Assembly: GCF_902460355.1 (NCBI RefSeq)
Contig: NZ_CABPTO010000001.1
Coordinates: 310,001 to 374,000 of the forward strand
Length of the DNA stretch: 64,000 bases
Direction of reading: 5' to 3'
Source: Streptococcus sp. Marseille-P6264
GTDB lineage: Bacteria > Bacillota > Bacilli > Lactobacillales > Streptococcaceae
The notes beneath the pieces were generated by a model. That model made no database searches, was not told the DNA's origin, and saw only the letters and a program-made list of their open reading frames with translations. The position numbers and the translations under genes were made by a program. Positions 37,357 to 45,437 of this stretch are shown here, piece by piece. Position 1 is the first letter of the stretch; each line of letters opens with the position of its first letter.

Positions 37357-38634
37357 TTAAGCGATTACTTCGACAATCTCGCTTACTGCAACGCTTTCAC
37401 TACCTATTCTAACATTTTTTTGGAATTCTGTAACTAGTTCTTGAGAAATTTTTTCATTTGCGTAAATTTTTGCGACAATTTCCCCAATTTCGACTGTTTC
37501 GCCAACCTTCTTTTCAAACACGATTCCAGTTTCATAATCTAGTTTATCAGATTTGACTGCTCGTCCTGCTCCTAATCTCATCGCAAACAAGCCAAATTCC
37601 ATAGCTGGAAGCTCTGTGATAAAGCCAGATTGCTCTGCTCTCACTTCGACCACATAAGCTGCTTGGGATGGTCGATACAAATCCTCTAGATCTCCACCTT
37701 GAGATGCAATCATCTCTTCAAATTTTTTCAAAGCTGCTCCGTTTGTCAAATGTTCTCTAATTTCAGAAACAGATTTCTCAACATTAGCCAAATCAAGCAT
37801 GATTTGAGCGAGCTCACAGATAAACTCCGTGATATCTTCGCGTCCTTCTCCTTGAAGGATTTCCAGTGCTTCTAAGATTTCCAAACGATTGCCAATGCTA
37901 GTGCCTAAAGGCTGACTCATGTCCGTAATAACTGCAACCGTCCTGCGTCCGACTGCTTTGCCCAAGTCTACCATAGTACGGGCTAGGATACGGGCATCCT
38001 CTAGATTTTTCATAAAGGCACCCTCACCAACGGTCACATCCAGCAAAATGCTGTCTGCACCAGCGGCGATTTTCTTGCTCATAACCGAGCTGGCAATCAA
38101 AGGAATCGTATCAACAGTAGCGGTCACATCACGCAAAGCATAGAGAAGCTTGTCTGCCTTGACCAGCTGGTCTGACTGACCGATTACGGATACACCAATA
38201 TCCTGAACCTGCTTAATGAAGTCTTCCTGACTGCGCTCTACCTGGTAGCCATTGACAGACTCGAGCTTGTCTATGGTACCACCCGTATGCCCCAAGCCTC
38301 GACCGCTCATCTTGGCAACAGGCACGCCAAAGCTAGCTACTAGAGGAGCCAAGATTAAGGTAACCTTATCTCCCACTCCACCAGTCGAGTGCTTGTCGAC
38401 CTTAATCCCTAAAATAGCTGACAGATCAAACTGCTGGCCTGTTCCCACCATGGCCATGGTCAAATCAGAAATTTCCCTAGTATTCATTCCCTTAAAATAA
38501 ACAGCCATAGCAAAGGCTGACATCTGGTAATCTGGCACTGTTCCAGCTACATACCCTTCAATCAGCCATTCAATCTCTTGACTGGACAACTCTAGTCCAT
38601 CTCGTTTCTTTTGAATAATATCAACTGCCCGCAT
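37357..38634 (-). CDS. pdp: Pyrimidine-nucleoside phosphorylase
   Basis: The 425-aa cytoplasmic enzyme cleaves uridine and thymidine with phosphate. The glycosyltransferase family 3 fold starts [13 protein letters not shown]. The phosphate-binding [18 protein letters not shown] is near residue 79, [17 protein letters not shown] near 109, and [19 protein letters not shown] near 165. [17 protein letters not shown] lies near the end. It starts two bases after the methyltransferase stop and is followed by deoC in the salvage operon. Confidence 0.96.
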   Translation of the reverse strand: MRAVDIIQKKRDGLELSSQEIEWLIEGYVAGTVPDYQMSAFAMAVYFKGMNTREISDLTMAMVGTGQQFDLSAILGIKVDKHSTGGVGDKVTLILAPLVASFGVPVAKMSGRGLGHTGGTIDKLESVNGYQVERSQEDFIKQVQDIGVSVIGQSDQLVKADKLLYALRDVTATVDTIPLIASSVMSKKIAAGADSILLDVTVGEGAFMKNLEDARILARTMVDLGKAVGRRTVAVITDMSQPLGTSIGNRLEILEALEILQGEGREDITEFICELAQIMLDLANVEKSVSEIREHLTNGAALKKFEEMIASQGGDLEDLYRPSQAAYVVEVRAEQSGFITELPAMEFGLFAMRLGAGRAVKSDKLDYETGIVFEKKVGETVEIGEIVAKIYANEKISQELVTEFQKNVRIGSESVAVSEIVEVIA

Positions 38635-38636
38635 CT

Positions 38637-39224
38637 TTATTTCACACCCCTTAGGATATAATAGCCTTTGTCCTTCTTGAGAGTCTCGCAGTTGCCAAAC
38701 ACTTCTTCCATCTTAGCTTTAGCACTGGGAGCTCCTTGTTTCTTTTGGATAACAATCGTCAAATCCCCATCCGCTAGCAAGTGTTCATAGCTACCTGAAA
38801 TAACTTCATGCACCACTTGCTTACCGGCCCGAATCGGTGGATTGCTGATAATATGATGAAATTGTCCGGTCACATGTTCGTAAACATTGGACTGGAAAAT
38901 ATCTGCAGATACTTGGTTCGCAGCCGCATTTTTTCTAGCCAAATCTAGCGCTCGCTGATTGATATCCACGAGAGTGACTTCTAGCTCTTGCGCTTTAGCC
39001 AGAGTCAAGCCCAGCGTTCCATAACCGCAGCCGACATCCAGCAGCGTTTCTTTTTTGTTAAATTCCAAGGCAGACAACAAAACTCGACTGCCATAGTCGA
39101 TCATTTTTTTACTAAAGACACCAGCATCCGTTAAAAAGGTCATCTGTTGTCCTAATAGTTCCACTTTCAATTCATGAATGTCATGTTTGGCATCCGGATT
39201 TTCTGCAAAATACATTTTAGTCAT
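38637..39224 (-). CDS. RsmC-like class I methyltransferase
   Basis: The 195-aa protein is a SAM-dependent methyltransferase related to the RsmC/RlmG catalytic domain, which methylates guanine in rRNA. It shows LLDVGCGYGTLGLTLA near residue 60 (SAM site), TLVDINQRALDLARKNA near 80, and the IISNPPIRAGK catalytic loop near 125. It is first in the nucleoside operon, two bases before pdp, though its tie to nucleoside use is unclear. No ribosome-binding site precedes the ATG and the -10 lies only six bases away, so the mRNA may be leaderless. Confidence 0.88.
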   Translation of the reverse strand: MTKMYFAENPDAKHDIHELKVELLGQQMTFLTDAGVFSKKMIDYGSRVLLSALEFNKKETLLDVGCGYGTLGLTLAKAQELEVTLVDINQRALDLARKNAAANQVSADIFQSNVYEHVTGQFHHIISNPPIRAGKQVVHEVISGSYEHLLADGDLTIVIQKKQGAPSAKAKMEEVFGNCETLKKDKGYYILRGVK

Positions 39225-39230
39225 AAAACC

Positions 39231-39259
39231 ATTTTATCATAAATTTTCTAGATTTGTAA
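39231..39259 (-). promoter_or_regulatory. Promoter of the methyltransferase-pdp-deoC-cdd-pnr operon
   Basis: TGA-TAAAAT (minus strand) with TTACAA 17 bases upstream. The -10 ends six bases before the ATG, so transcription would begin at or just before the start codon. Confidence 0.5.
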
Positions 39260-39263
39260 ATCG

Positions 39264-39292
39264 TTTTCATTTCTCCAAAAGTATGTTATACT
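39264..39292 (+). promoter_or_regulatory. Promoter of coaA
   Basis: -35 TTTTCA, 17 bases, -10 TATACT preceded by TGT. A TAGGAG ribosome-binding site follows. Confidence 0.6.
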
Positions 39293-39318
39293 AAAATCCA
39301 TCATACTAGGAGTAACTT

Positions 39319-40239
39319 ATGACCAACGAATTTCTTCATTTTGAAAAAATCAGCCGCCAAACTTGGCAGAATCTGCATCGAAAGAAAAATCCACCGCTCA
39401 CTGAGTCCGAGCTCAATTCTATCAAGAGTTTCAATGACAAAATCAGTCTACAGGATGTAACAGATGTTTATCTTCCTCTGACAAATCTCATTCAGATTTA
39501 TAAACGTTCCAAAGAGGATCTCGCCTTTTCAAAAGGAATTTTTCTGCAAAAAGAAATCAAAAGACAACCCTTTATTATCGGAGTTTCTGGTAGCGTTGCA
39601 GTTGGAAAATCAACGACTAGCCGCCTGCTGCAAATCCTTCTGTCACGAACTTTCACAAATGCAACCGTTGAATTGGTGACGACCGATGGCTTCCTCTATC
39701 CCAATAAAACTTTGATTGAATCAGGCATTTTAAATCGCAAGGGCTTCCCCGAAAGCTATAATATGGAACTCTTGCTGGACTTTTTAGACCGCATTAAAAA
39801 TGGTCAAAACTATGAAATTCCCGTCTACTCGCACGAAATTTATGATATTGTCCCAAATGAAAAGCAGGAAATTAAGGCAGCTGACTTTGTCATCGTAGAA
39901 GGTATCAACGTTTTCCAAAATCCGCAAAATGAACGCCTTTATATGACTGACTTCTTCGACTTCTCTATCTACGTAGATGCCGAAGTCGAAAATATCGAGT
40001 CTTGGTATCTAGATCGTTTTAAAAAATTATTGGCACTAGCCAAGCACGACACGGACAACTACTATCATCGCTTTACAACCCAGCCCGAAGAAGAAGTCAT
40101 GGCACTTGCCCATAATATCTGGGAAACAATCAATCTGGTGAATCTATTAGACTATATCGAGCCAACCCGTCACAGGGCTGAAGTGATTTTGCATAAGGCT
40201 AAAAATCATGAAATTGATGAAATCTATCTAAAAAAATAA
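39319..40239 (+). CDS. coaA: Pantothenate kinase, type I
   Basis: The 306-aa cytoplasmic enzyme phosphorylates pantothenate, the first step of coenzyme A synthesis. The P-loop is [20 protein letters not shown] near residue 91. Other CoaA marks are [12 protein letters not shown] near 128, [12 protein letters not shown] near 150, [12 protein letters not shown] near 174 and [11 protein letters not shown] near 192. The length is normal for type I CoaA, a family usually inhibited by CoA. It reads divergently from the nucleoside operon and is followed by rpsT with its own promoter. Confidence 0.97.
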   Translation: MTNEFLHFEKISRQTWQNLHRKKNPPLTESELNSIKSFNDKISLQDVTDVYLPLTNLIQIYKRSKEDLAFSKGIFLQKEIKRQPFIIGVSGSVAVGKSTTSRLLQILLSRTFTNATVELVTTDGFLYPNKTLIESGILNRKGFPESYNMELLLDFLDRIKNGQNYEIPVYSHEIYDIVPNEKQEIKAADFVIVEGINVFQNPQNERLYMTDFFDFSIYVDAEVENIESWYLDRFKKLLALAKHDTDNYYHRFTTQPEEEVMALAHNIWETINLVNLLDYIEPTRHRAEVILHKAKNHEIDEIYLKK

Positions 40240-40246
40240 TTTAGGC

Positions 40247-40275
40247 TTGTCAAATCACAACTTTTCATATATAAT
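40247..40275 (+). promoter_or_regulatory. Promoter of rpsT
   Basis: -35 TTGTCA, exactly 17 bases, -10 TATAAT, about 34 bases before the TTG start. Confidence 0.75.
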
Positions 40276-40309
40276 TAGATAGTTAGTATTTTCAATGGAG
40301 GTGAATAAC

Positions 40310-40546
40310 TTGGCAAACATTAAGTCAGCTATCAAACGCGCTGAATTGAACGTTAAACAAAACGAAAAAAACTCAGCTCAAAAATCAGCTATGCGTACTG
40401 CAATCAAAGCATTTGAAGCAAACCCGTCTGAAGAACTTTTCCGTGCTGCTAGCTCAGCTATCGATAAAGCAGAAACAAAAGGTTTGATCCACAAAAACAA
40501 AGCAAGCCGCGATAAAGCACGTCTTTCAGCTAAACTTGCTAAATAA
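40310..40546 (+). CDS. rpsT: 30S ribosomal protein S20
   Basis: The 78-aa basic helical protein binds the 5' domain of 16S rRNA. It reads (M)[15 protein letters not shown], ends [14 protein letters not shown], and has the usual S20 length if translation starts at the TTG at 40310. An in-frame ATG five codons upstream lies inside the ribosome-binding site (ATGGAGGTG), so the TTG, seven bases past GGAGGTG, is the real start. S20 is autoregulated in E. coli through a poor start codon; that parallel is inference. Confidence 0.96.
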
Positions 40547-40560
40547 TGCATCGCGCATAC

Positions 40561-40585
40561 AAAGGAGCTCCACGGAGCTTTTTTT
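40561..40585 (+). terminator. rpsT terminator
   Basis: AAAGGAGCTC and GAGCTTTTTT pair around CACG (two G-U pairs), with a T run. Confidence 0.85.
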
Positions 40586-40611
40586 GTTGCTCATTATAAA
40601 GGAGAATTTAT

Positions 40612-41130
40612 ATGAAGATTGCTATCATCGGCTACTCCGGCTCTGGCAAGTCAACCTTAGCCCAGCAGTTAGGCCACTTCCACCAAATTCCCGTCCTTCA
40701 TCTGGACACGATCCAGTTTGAAGAAGACTGGCAGACTCGTAGTCAAGAACAAGTCAAGACTGATTTAGCAGATTTCCTCCATCAAGAACAATCCTGGGTC
40801 ATCGATGGCAACTACTCTTGGTGTTTTTATGAAAGGCGGATGAAAGAGGCTGACCAAATCATCTTTCTGAACTTCTCTCGCTGGAACTGCCTCTATCGTG
40901 CCTTTAAACGCTATCTAAAATATCGAAATCAAGTGCGAGAGAGTATGGCATCTGGCTGTACTGAAAAACTGGATTGGGAATTCATCCGCTGGATCCTTTG
41001 GGATGGCAGGACAAGAGAGACTAAACGTCGCTATCAGAAAGTTCGTCAGACCTATCCTGAGAAATTCATCGAATTGCAGAATCAAAAACAATTATCAGAC
41101 TATGTAAAAGAATCTGGGACAAAAGTCTAA
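40612..41130 (+). CDS. P-loop nucleotide kinase-like protein (FlaR / 'topology modulation' family)
   Basis: A 172-aa cytoplasmic P-loop protein. It shows MKIAIIGYSGSGKSTLAQQLG (Walker A) at the start, VLHLDTIQFEEDW near residue 28, SWVIDGNYS near 61 and ADQIIFLNFSRW near 82. Relatives are annotated as DNA topology modulation protein FlaR or adenylate kinase-like; the substrate is unknown. The ribosome-binding site is AAAGGAG. The last five codons and the stop (SGTKV) come from the left end of type B repeat copy 1, so the original C-terminus has been replaced or trimmed. Confidence 0.82.
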   Translation: MKIAIIGYSGSGKSTLAQQLGHFHQIPVLHLDTIQFEEDWQTRSQEQVKTDLADFLHQEQSWVIDGNYSWCFYERRMKEADQIIFLNFSRWNCLYRAFKRYLKYRNQVRESMASGCTEKLDWEFIRWILWDGRTRETKRRYQKVRQTYPEKFIELQNQKQLSDYVKESGTKV

Positions 41131-41268
41131 CCTTAAATATAAAAAGCGAACAAAACGGAGTTATCTGACACTCAGGATTCTGTCTTGTTCGCTTTTTTGT
41201 CTAATCTATCGATTTTAAAAATTTATAATAAAGAATTCCTAAAATCAAAATCTTTTTGTCCCAGCCTC
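41113..41268 (+). repeat. Type B intergenic repeat, copy 1
   Basis: A ~156-bp element with ends TCTGGGACAAAAG and TTTTTGTCCCAGCCTC. Inside is a long hairpin with arms AAAAAGCGAACAA and TTGTTCGCTTTTTT. Copy 2 (42242-42400) is its inverted relative. The hairpin may terminate transcription of the kinase-like gene. Confidence 0.85.
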
Positions 41269-41432
41269 GTTCAGTCTTATTTGTCAAGAAAAAATCAGAA
41301 GTATTCATCGATGAGGTAAAAAGGTGAAATTCCAACTTACAAAATTGTAAGAAAAATGAGAGAAATGTAAGCTAAAGAAATGGAAAGAAGAAACTCTTTC
41401 TTGTATCATAGGAAAGGAAAAAGGAGGATCCT
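41269..41432 (+). other. Leader region of the TraX-like gene
   Basis: This is the rest of a 302-base gap. It holds an imperfect palindrome CTTACAAAATTGTAAG (41335-41350) and a further TGTAAG 20 bases on, then AAGGAGG before the next start. No clear -35/-10 pair and no gene were found. Confidence 0.5.
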
Positions 41433-42161
41433 ATGAAAAAAATGATTGACAATAGCAGTTTGAAACTGCTTGCTATGCTTGCCATGCTGATTGACCATAT
41501 CGCCTGGGTATCTTTTCCACTAGCTACCAATATGAATATCCTCTCTCCTAACTGGCTGGCCAATAGTATGCACATAATAGGCCGCCTGGCTTTTCCAGTC
41601 TTTGCCTTTTGTATCGCGGAAGGCTATCGGCACAGTCATGATGTGAGCAAGTATTTGAGACGATTGGGGCTGCTGGCTCTTATCAGTATCATCCCTTTCT
41701 CTCTGATGGGCTGGGTTACTGGTCTTGGCTTTATTATGCAAAATACGGTTGTGACTCTCTTTTTGGGACTCTGTGCTCTTTATTACAGTGATCAGCAAAC
41801 AGCAACCTGGAGAAAAGTTCTAATTATTCTACTCTGTTTTACCCTGTCCATTATTGCTGACGGTGGACTGGCGGGGGGGGTTTTTGGTATCTATGCCTTT
41901 GCGAAGATTAAAGATCCAATCTTCCGAAAAATTGGCGGTGTCTTGGCACTGAGCAGTGTGCAAATCCTAATTTTGGCCTTCAATTTCTCCTATGATGGTC
42001 TAGCTGATCTGGCTGCCACCTGTCTTCTGTTTCTCCTCGTGACCTCTTTCTACAACGGTCAAAAAGGGGCCAATATTGGAAAAGTATTTTACTTGTTTTA
42101 TCCCCTTCATTTGCTCGCCCTGTCTCTGTTTCGAATTGTCTTTCTCTTATTTCTAATGTAG
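41433..42161 (+). CDS. TraX-like integral membrane protein
   Basis: A 242-aa membrane protein with about seven to eight helices. The start, SSLKLLAMLAMLIDHIAWV, and the later IGRLAFPVFAFCIAEGYRHS (near residue 49) match the TraX family. TraX acetylates F-pilin in plasmids; chromosomal members in Firmicutes have no known role and are probably membrane acyltransferases. Eight consecutive G at 41873-41880 inside the coding region encode AGG in the LAGGVFG stretch, so slippage could switch the gene off. The gene is bracketed by inverted type B repeats. An AAGGAGG site precedes the ATG. Confidence 0.85.
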   Translation: MKKMIDNSSLKLLAMLAMLIDHIAWVSFPLATNMNILSPNWLANSMHIIGRLAFPVFAFCIAEGYRHSHDVSKYLRRLGLLALISIIPFSLMGWVTGLGFIMQNTVVTLFLGLCALYYSDQQTATWRKVLIILLCFTLSIIADGGLAGGVFGIYAFAKIKDPIFRKIGGVLALSSVQILILAFNFSYDGLADLAATCLLFLLVTSFYNGQKGANIGKVFYLFYPLHLLALSLFRIVFLLFLM

Positions 42162-42241
42162 TTAATGAATGTGTTAAAAGTTGCGGTAGAATACCTGTTA
42201 AGTTAATTTTTCTTTTGGTAAGTCTCAATAATAGAGTAAAA

Positions 42242-42400
42242 GAGTTTGGGACAAAAAGATTTCAATTTTTAAAAATCTTAATTATTAAGCCCCTCTAATC
42301 TATAATTAAATGCGAAAAGCGAATAAAGCAGAATTCTGATTACCAGAAAAGTAGTTTTATTCGCTTTCTATATTTGAGGTCGGACTTTTGTCCTAGCCTC
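42242..42400 (-). repeat. Type B intergenic repeat, copy 2 (reverse orientation)
   Basis: A 159-bp diverged reverse copy of type B. It starts GAGTTTGGGACAAAAAG and ends GGACTTTTGTCCTAGCCTC. The internal hairpin arms are GAAAAGCGAATAAA and TTTATTCGCTTTC. Its right end lies 5 bases before the yaaA stop codon complement, between convergent genes. Confidence 0.85.
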
Positions 42401-42405
42401 TTTTC

Positions 42406-43134
42406 TTATTCTTCTTTTACAAAAACTAATTCTTTATCATCTGAAAGATCTGCTTGATAGGCAAAACCTGCAAAAGAGAGCTGTTTTATTTGCTCAAGAG
42501 TATCGACTTGGGTTTCCATCAAAGCAGTCAGAAACTGCCCACGTGCCTTTTTGGAAATGGTAGAATGACTTTTGAGTTTACCAGCCTTTTCTTCTAAAAA
42601 TTTGAAGCGAAGCATCTTCTCTCTGACCGATTTGTCAAAAACATCCTCAAATTCACTAGACAAGAGCGAAAGCAGCATATCTTCATCCGCTACTGCTTTT
42701 GTATAATCGTCCCGCCAAAATTTTTTCAGCGTTTGACCATTGGGCTTTAGCCCCACCAAAAAGTCCAGCCGATGAGGGGCAATCGGACTAAGGGCGGGAA
42801 TGAGCCCATATAGACTAGAAGTTAAAAGCAAATGGTCTTGAAGGTAGGATTTTTCCTCTTGTGTCCAATCTTTTCGCTTGATATTGCGATACATGAGCCC
42901 GTCAAATAAGTACAAGGCTGGATAAGTCTCTGCTTCATTTTTGCACAGATTTTGAATTCGCTGGTATTCTATTTCGGCCATCTGCGGACTGATTTTGTAT
43001 AATTTTTCCAGCTCCTTGGCTGAGAATTGCAATAGCTCTTCTATTATGATTTTGCTTTTCGGCGTCAACTGGGAGCGCCCCAGCAAGCTCTGATTTTCAT
43101 TCATTTCTTTGGCAGTCGGAATTAAAATCTTCAT
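42406..43134 (-). CDS. yaaA: YaaA family peroxide-stress protein
   Basis: The 242-aa cytoplasmic protein starts MKILIPTAKEM. It carries YPALYLFDGLMYRNI near residue 73, HLLLTSSLYGLIPALSPIAPHRLDF near 107, and KKARGQFL near 200. These are marks of the YaaA/DUF328 family, which in E. coli lowers free iron and protects DNA during peroxide stress. That role would suit an H2O2-producing streptococcus, but is by analogy. It is monocistronic and convergent with the TraX-like gene. Confidence 0.93.
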   Translation of the reverse strand: MKILIPTAKEMNENQSLLGRSQLTPKSKIIIEELLQFSAKELEKLYKISPQMAEIEYQRIQNLCKNEAETYPALYLFDGLMYRNIKRKDWTQEEKSYLQDHLLLTSSLYGLIPALSPIAPHRLDFLVGLKPNGQTLKKFWRDDYTKAVADEDMLLSLLSSEFEDVFDKSVREKMLRFKFLEEKAGKLKSHSTISKKARGQFLTALMETQVDTLEQIKQLSFAGFAYQADLSDDKELVFVKEE

Positions 43135-43224
43135 ATTTTACCTTTCTCATCTTGGATTCAGAGTCCATTTTCCTGTTTTCCCTACTCATGATTATAGCAA
43201 ATTTTGGACTAATTGGATTTATTC

Positions 43225-43253
43225 TTGACTTTAATTTTCAAAAATGATAATAT
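43225..43253 (+). promoter_or_regulatory. Promoter of the DUF1836-hlyIII pair
   Basis: -35 TTGACT, exactly 17 bases, -10 TAATAT preceded by TGA. Confidence 0.6.
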
Positions 43254-43289
43254 CTAGTTATCAAAACTAGATATTAGAAAGTTTAAAAT

Positions 43290-43751
43290 TTGGAAACGAA
43301 AAATCTGTTCCCGAGATGGGATGAATTACCTGTTCTTGACCTGTATCTGGACCAAGTCCTGCTCTACGTCAACAAGGTCTGTAAGCCAGCTTTTACCGCA
43401 TCTGACAAAGGCTTGACGGCATCCATGATAAATAATTATGTTAAACATGGCTACCTTGAAAAACCTTTAAAAAAGAAATACAATCGCCAGCAAGTTGCCC
43501 GCTTGATTGCCATTACAAGTTTGAAAACTGTTTTTTCTATTCAAGATATTGCTGCTACTTTAGATATGCTCAATGCTGAGACCCAGTCTGAAGAGCTCTA
43601 CAATGATTTTGTGGATTATATGAACGGACGGAAGCTTGAAGTGACTCCGATCATTGCCAGTGCCTGTCAGACCTTAAAACTCTACCAGCAAACCCTCGCC
43701 TTTATCCAAGTACCCGAAAAGGAGGCCGATAACGATGAACTACGCGCTTAA
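43290..43751 (+). CDS. DUF1836 protein
   Basis: A 153-aa cytoplasmic protein, (M)ETKNLFPRWDELPVLDLYLDQVLLYV. From residue about 45 it carries MINNYVKHGYLEKPLKKKYNRQQVARLIAI, a MerR-like winged helix pattern typical of DUF1836. A regulatory role is possible but unproven. The frame opens two codons before a TTG, which is the only plausible start for the full domain; the ribosome-binding site is weak. Its 3' end overlaps the hemolysin III gene by 17 bases, so the two are co-translated. Confidence 0.78.
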   Translation: METKNLFPRWDELPVLDLYLDQVLLYVNKVCKPAFTASDKGLTASMINNYVKHGYLEKPLKKKYNRQQVARLIAITSLKTVFSIQDIAATLDMLNAETQSEELYNDFVDYMNGRKLEVTPIIASACQTLKLYQQTLAFIQVPEKEADNDELRA

Positions 43752-44382
43752 ACTCAGTAAACAACTCTCTTTTGGAGAGGAAATTGCCAACGCTGTCACC
43801 CATGCCGTCGGAGCTGTTTTGATGCTGATTCTCCTGCCCATCTCTGCTATTTACAGTTATGAAGGGCATGGCCTTGTTTCTGCTGTTGGCACTTCTATCT
43901 TTGTCATTAGCCTTTTCCTCATGTTTCTTTCTTCTACCATTTACCACTCCATGTCCTATGGCTCTACCCACAAATACATCCTACGGATTATTGACCACTC
44001 CATGATTTATATCGCTATCGCGGGCAGCTATACTCCCGTCGTCCTTTCACTCATGAATGACTGGCGGGGCTATCTGATTATCGCGATTCAGTGGGGCACG
44101 ACCATCTTTGGTATTCTCTACAAAATCTTTGCCAAGAAAGTCAATGAGAAATTCAGCCTGGCTCTCTATCTAATTATGGGTTGGCTGGTTATCTTTATCA
44201 TCCCGCAAATTATCGGACAAACTGGACCAGTGTTCTGGGGACTCATGCTAGCAGGCGGTCTTTGCTACACAGTCGGTGCTGGTTTTTATGCCAAAAAGAA
44301 GCCCTACTTCCACATGATTTGGCACCTCTTCATCCTAGCTGCCTCTGCCCTCCAGTACTTAGCTATTGTTTATTTCATGTAA
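43735..44382 (+). CDS. Hemolysin III / PAQR family membrane protein
   Basis: The 215-aa membrane protein has seven helices. It shows EEIANAVTHAVGAVL near residue 15, FLSSTIYHSM near 64 and IDHSMIYIAIAGSYTPV near 87, followed late by YFHMIWHLFILAAS with the conserved His pair. These His/Asp residues form the metal site seen across PAQR proteins. Hemolytic activity was claimed for a Bacillus homologue; a lipid-related hydrolase role is more likely. AAAAGGAGG precedes the ATG. Confidence 0.9.
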   Translation: MNYALKLSKQLSFGEEIANAVTHAVGAVLMLILLPISAIYSYEGHGLVSAVGTSIFVISLFLMFLSSTIYHSMSYGSTHKYILRIIDHSMIYIAIAGSYTPVVLSLMNDWRGYLIIAIQWGTTIFGILYKIFAKKVNEKFSLALYLIMGWLVIFIIPQIIGQTGPVFWGLMLAGGLCYTVGAGFYAKKKPYFHMIWHLFILAASALQYLAIVYFM

Positions 44383-44406
44383 AACTGCTTTTCAAGCAGT
44401 TTTTTC
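44381..44406 (+). terminator. hlyIII terminator
   Basis: AAAACTGCTT and AAGCAGTTTT pair around TTC and overlap the stop codon; a T run follows. Confidence 0.8.
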
Positions 44407-44572
44407 TATAGCATAATGCAGCTCTTCAGCCAAACCTACAACTGGTCTGCAAAAATCTCCTCTCAAAATCAGCGACTTTGAAAATAATAAAAATTTAAGC
44501 TTTTTCTGCTAAGATAAAAATAGAAAAGATGATCTTTGGCAAATGATTCTGCCAGTTATGGAAGGAAAACGA

Positions 44573-45319
44573 ATGACTATTTTATCAAAAATCCGCCCAT
44601 CGCAGCCTCTGAAAGAGCTGAAATGGTTTGATATTCTTGTGATTACTCTACTCATGTTTGGTCAGTTCATCTACCGATCAACTGAGCTTTACCTAGCTAG
44701 TTTTTCAACAGCAGCTACTGAAACGGTCAGCAATACAGCTAGCGAAGGTGCAGCATTCTCAAGCAATTTCAATCTTCAGCTACTGATGCTGGTCTTGACC
44801 ATTCTCTATCTTCTGCTGAGGCGCTTTGACTTTAAGCAGCTTCCCATCCGTCTGACCTGGTCGGTTCTGCTCTGGACACCTCTGATTTTCGTTGCAGTAG
44901 GATTCTTTGGCGATATCGTGATGACGCTGAGTGGCGAATATAATTACTTTGATCCAACCCTCTGGTCCTATATAGATTTACTGGAAATCTTCCGGAAATT
45001 TGCTGAATTGACGCCTATGGCCATTCTCTATGGCCTTCTCAATGGCTTCTATGAAGAATTCTTCTTTCTAGGCCTTATGACCTCTGTTAAAGATGAGTAT
45101 AAGTGGTGGGCGCTGGCCTACTCTACCATCATTCGGATCTCTTTCCATACCTATCAGGGCATGCTCTGGGCCTTGGTTATCGGAGTGGTCTATGGACTCT
45201 TTTACTATTTCCTTTACAAGTACAAGGTCAAGAACCTCCTGCCTTTCTTCCTCATGCACGCCTTGGCAGATATGTTTGGTTCCAGCTTGATGTATGTACT
45301 GATTAATTGGCGTTCCTAA
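44573..45319 (+). CDS. CPBP family membrane protein (CAAX-protease-like)
   Basis: A 248-aa membrane protein with about seven helices. The CPBP (Abi) motifs are GFYEEFFFLG near residue 160, FHTYQG near 190 and HALADMFG near 230. Motif 1 has EExxxL instead of the usual EExxxR, so activity cannot be assumed. Relatives act in prenyl-protein processing or bacteriocin self-immunity; no bacteriocin gene is nearby. The start MTILSKIRP follows GGAAGGAAAACGA; an earlier in-frame ATG is less likely. It stands alone with a terminator after it. Confidence 0.8.
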   Translation: MTILSKIRPSQPLKELKWFDILVITLLMFGQFIYRSTELYLASFSTAATETVSNTASEGAAFSSNFNLQLLMLVLTILYLLLRRFDFKQLPIRLTWSVLLWTPLIFVAVGFFGDIVMTLSGEYNYFDPTLWSYIDLLEIFRKFAELTPMAILYGLLNGFYEEFFFLGLMTSVKDEYKWWALAYSTIIRISFHTYQGMLWALVIGVVYGLFYYFLYKYKVKNLLPFFLMHALADMFGSSLMYVLINWRS

Positions 45320-45378
45320 AAGGATAAAGATCAGCTGACATACTGTTTATATCGGAAAACTATAAAATAATCGCAACT

Positions 45379-45426
45379 AAAAAGCTTAGCAGCAAGGTAT
45401 CAAGTAACCTCGCTGCTAAGCTTTTT
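45379..45426. terminator. Bidirectional terminator
   Basis: A 14-15-bp stem (AAAAGCTTAGCAGC with GCTGCTAAGCTTTT) lies between convergent CPBP and ABC permease genes. Confidence 0.9.
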
Positions 45427-45437
45427 ATTATGGTCAA

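Noticed and set aside
40295..40309. ATG start for rpsT five codons upstream
   Set aside because: That ATG is inside the GGAGGTG ribosome-binding site, and the S20 protein conventionally begins at the TTG-encoded residue.
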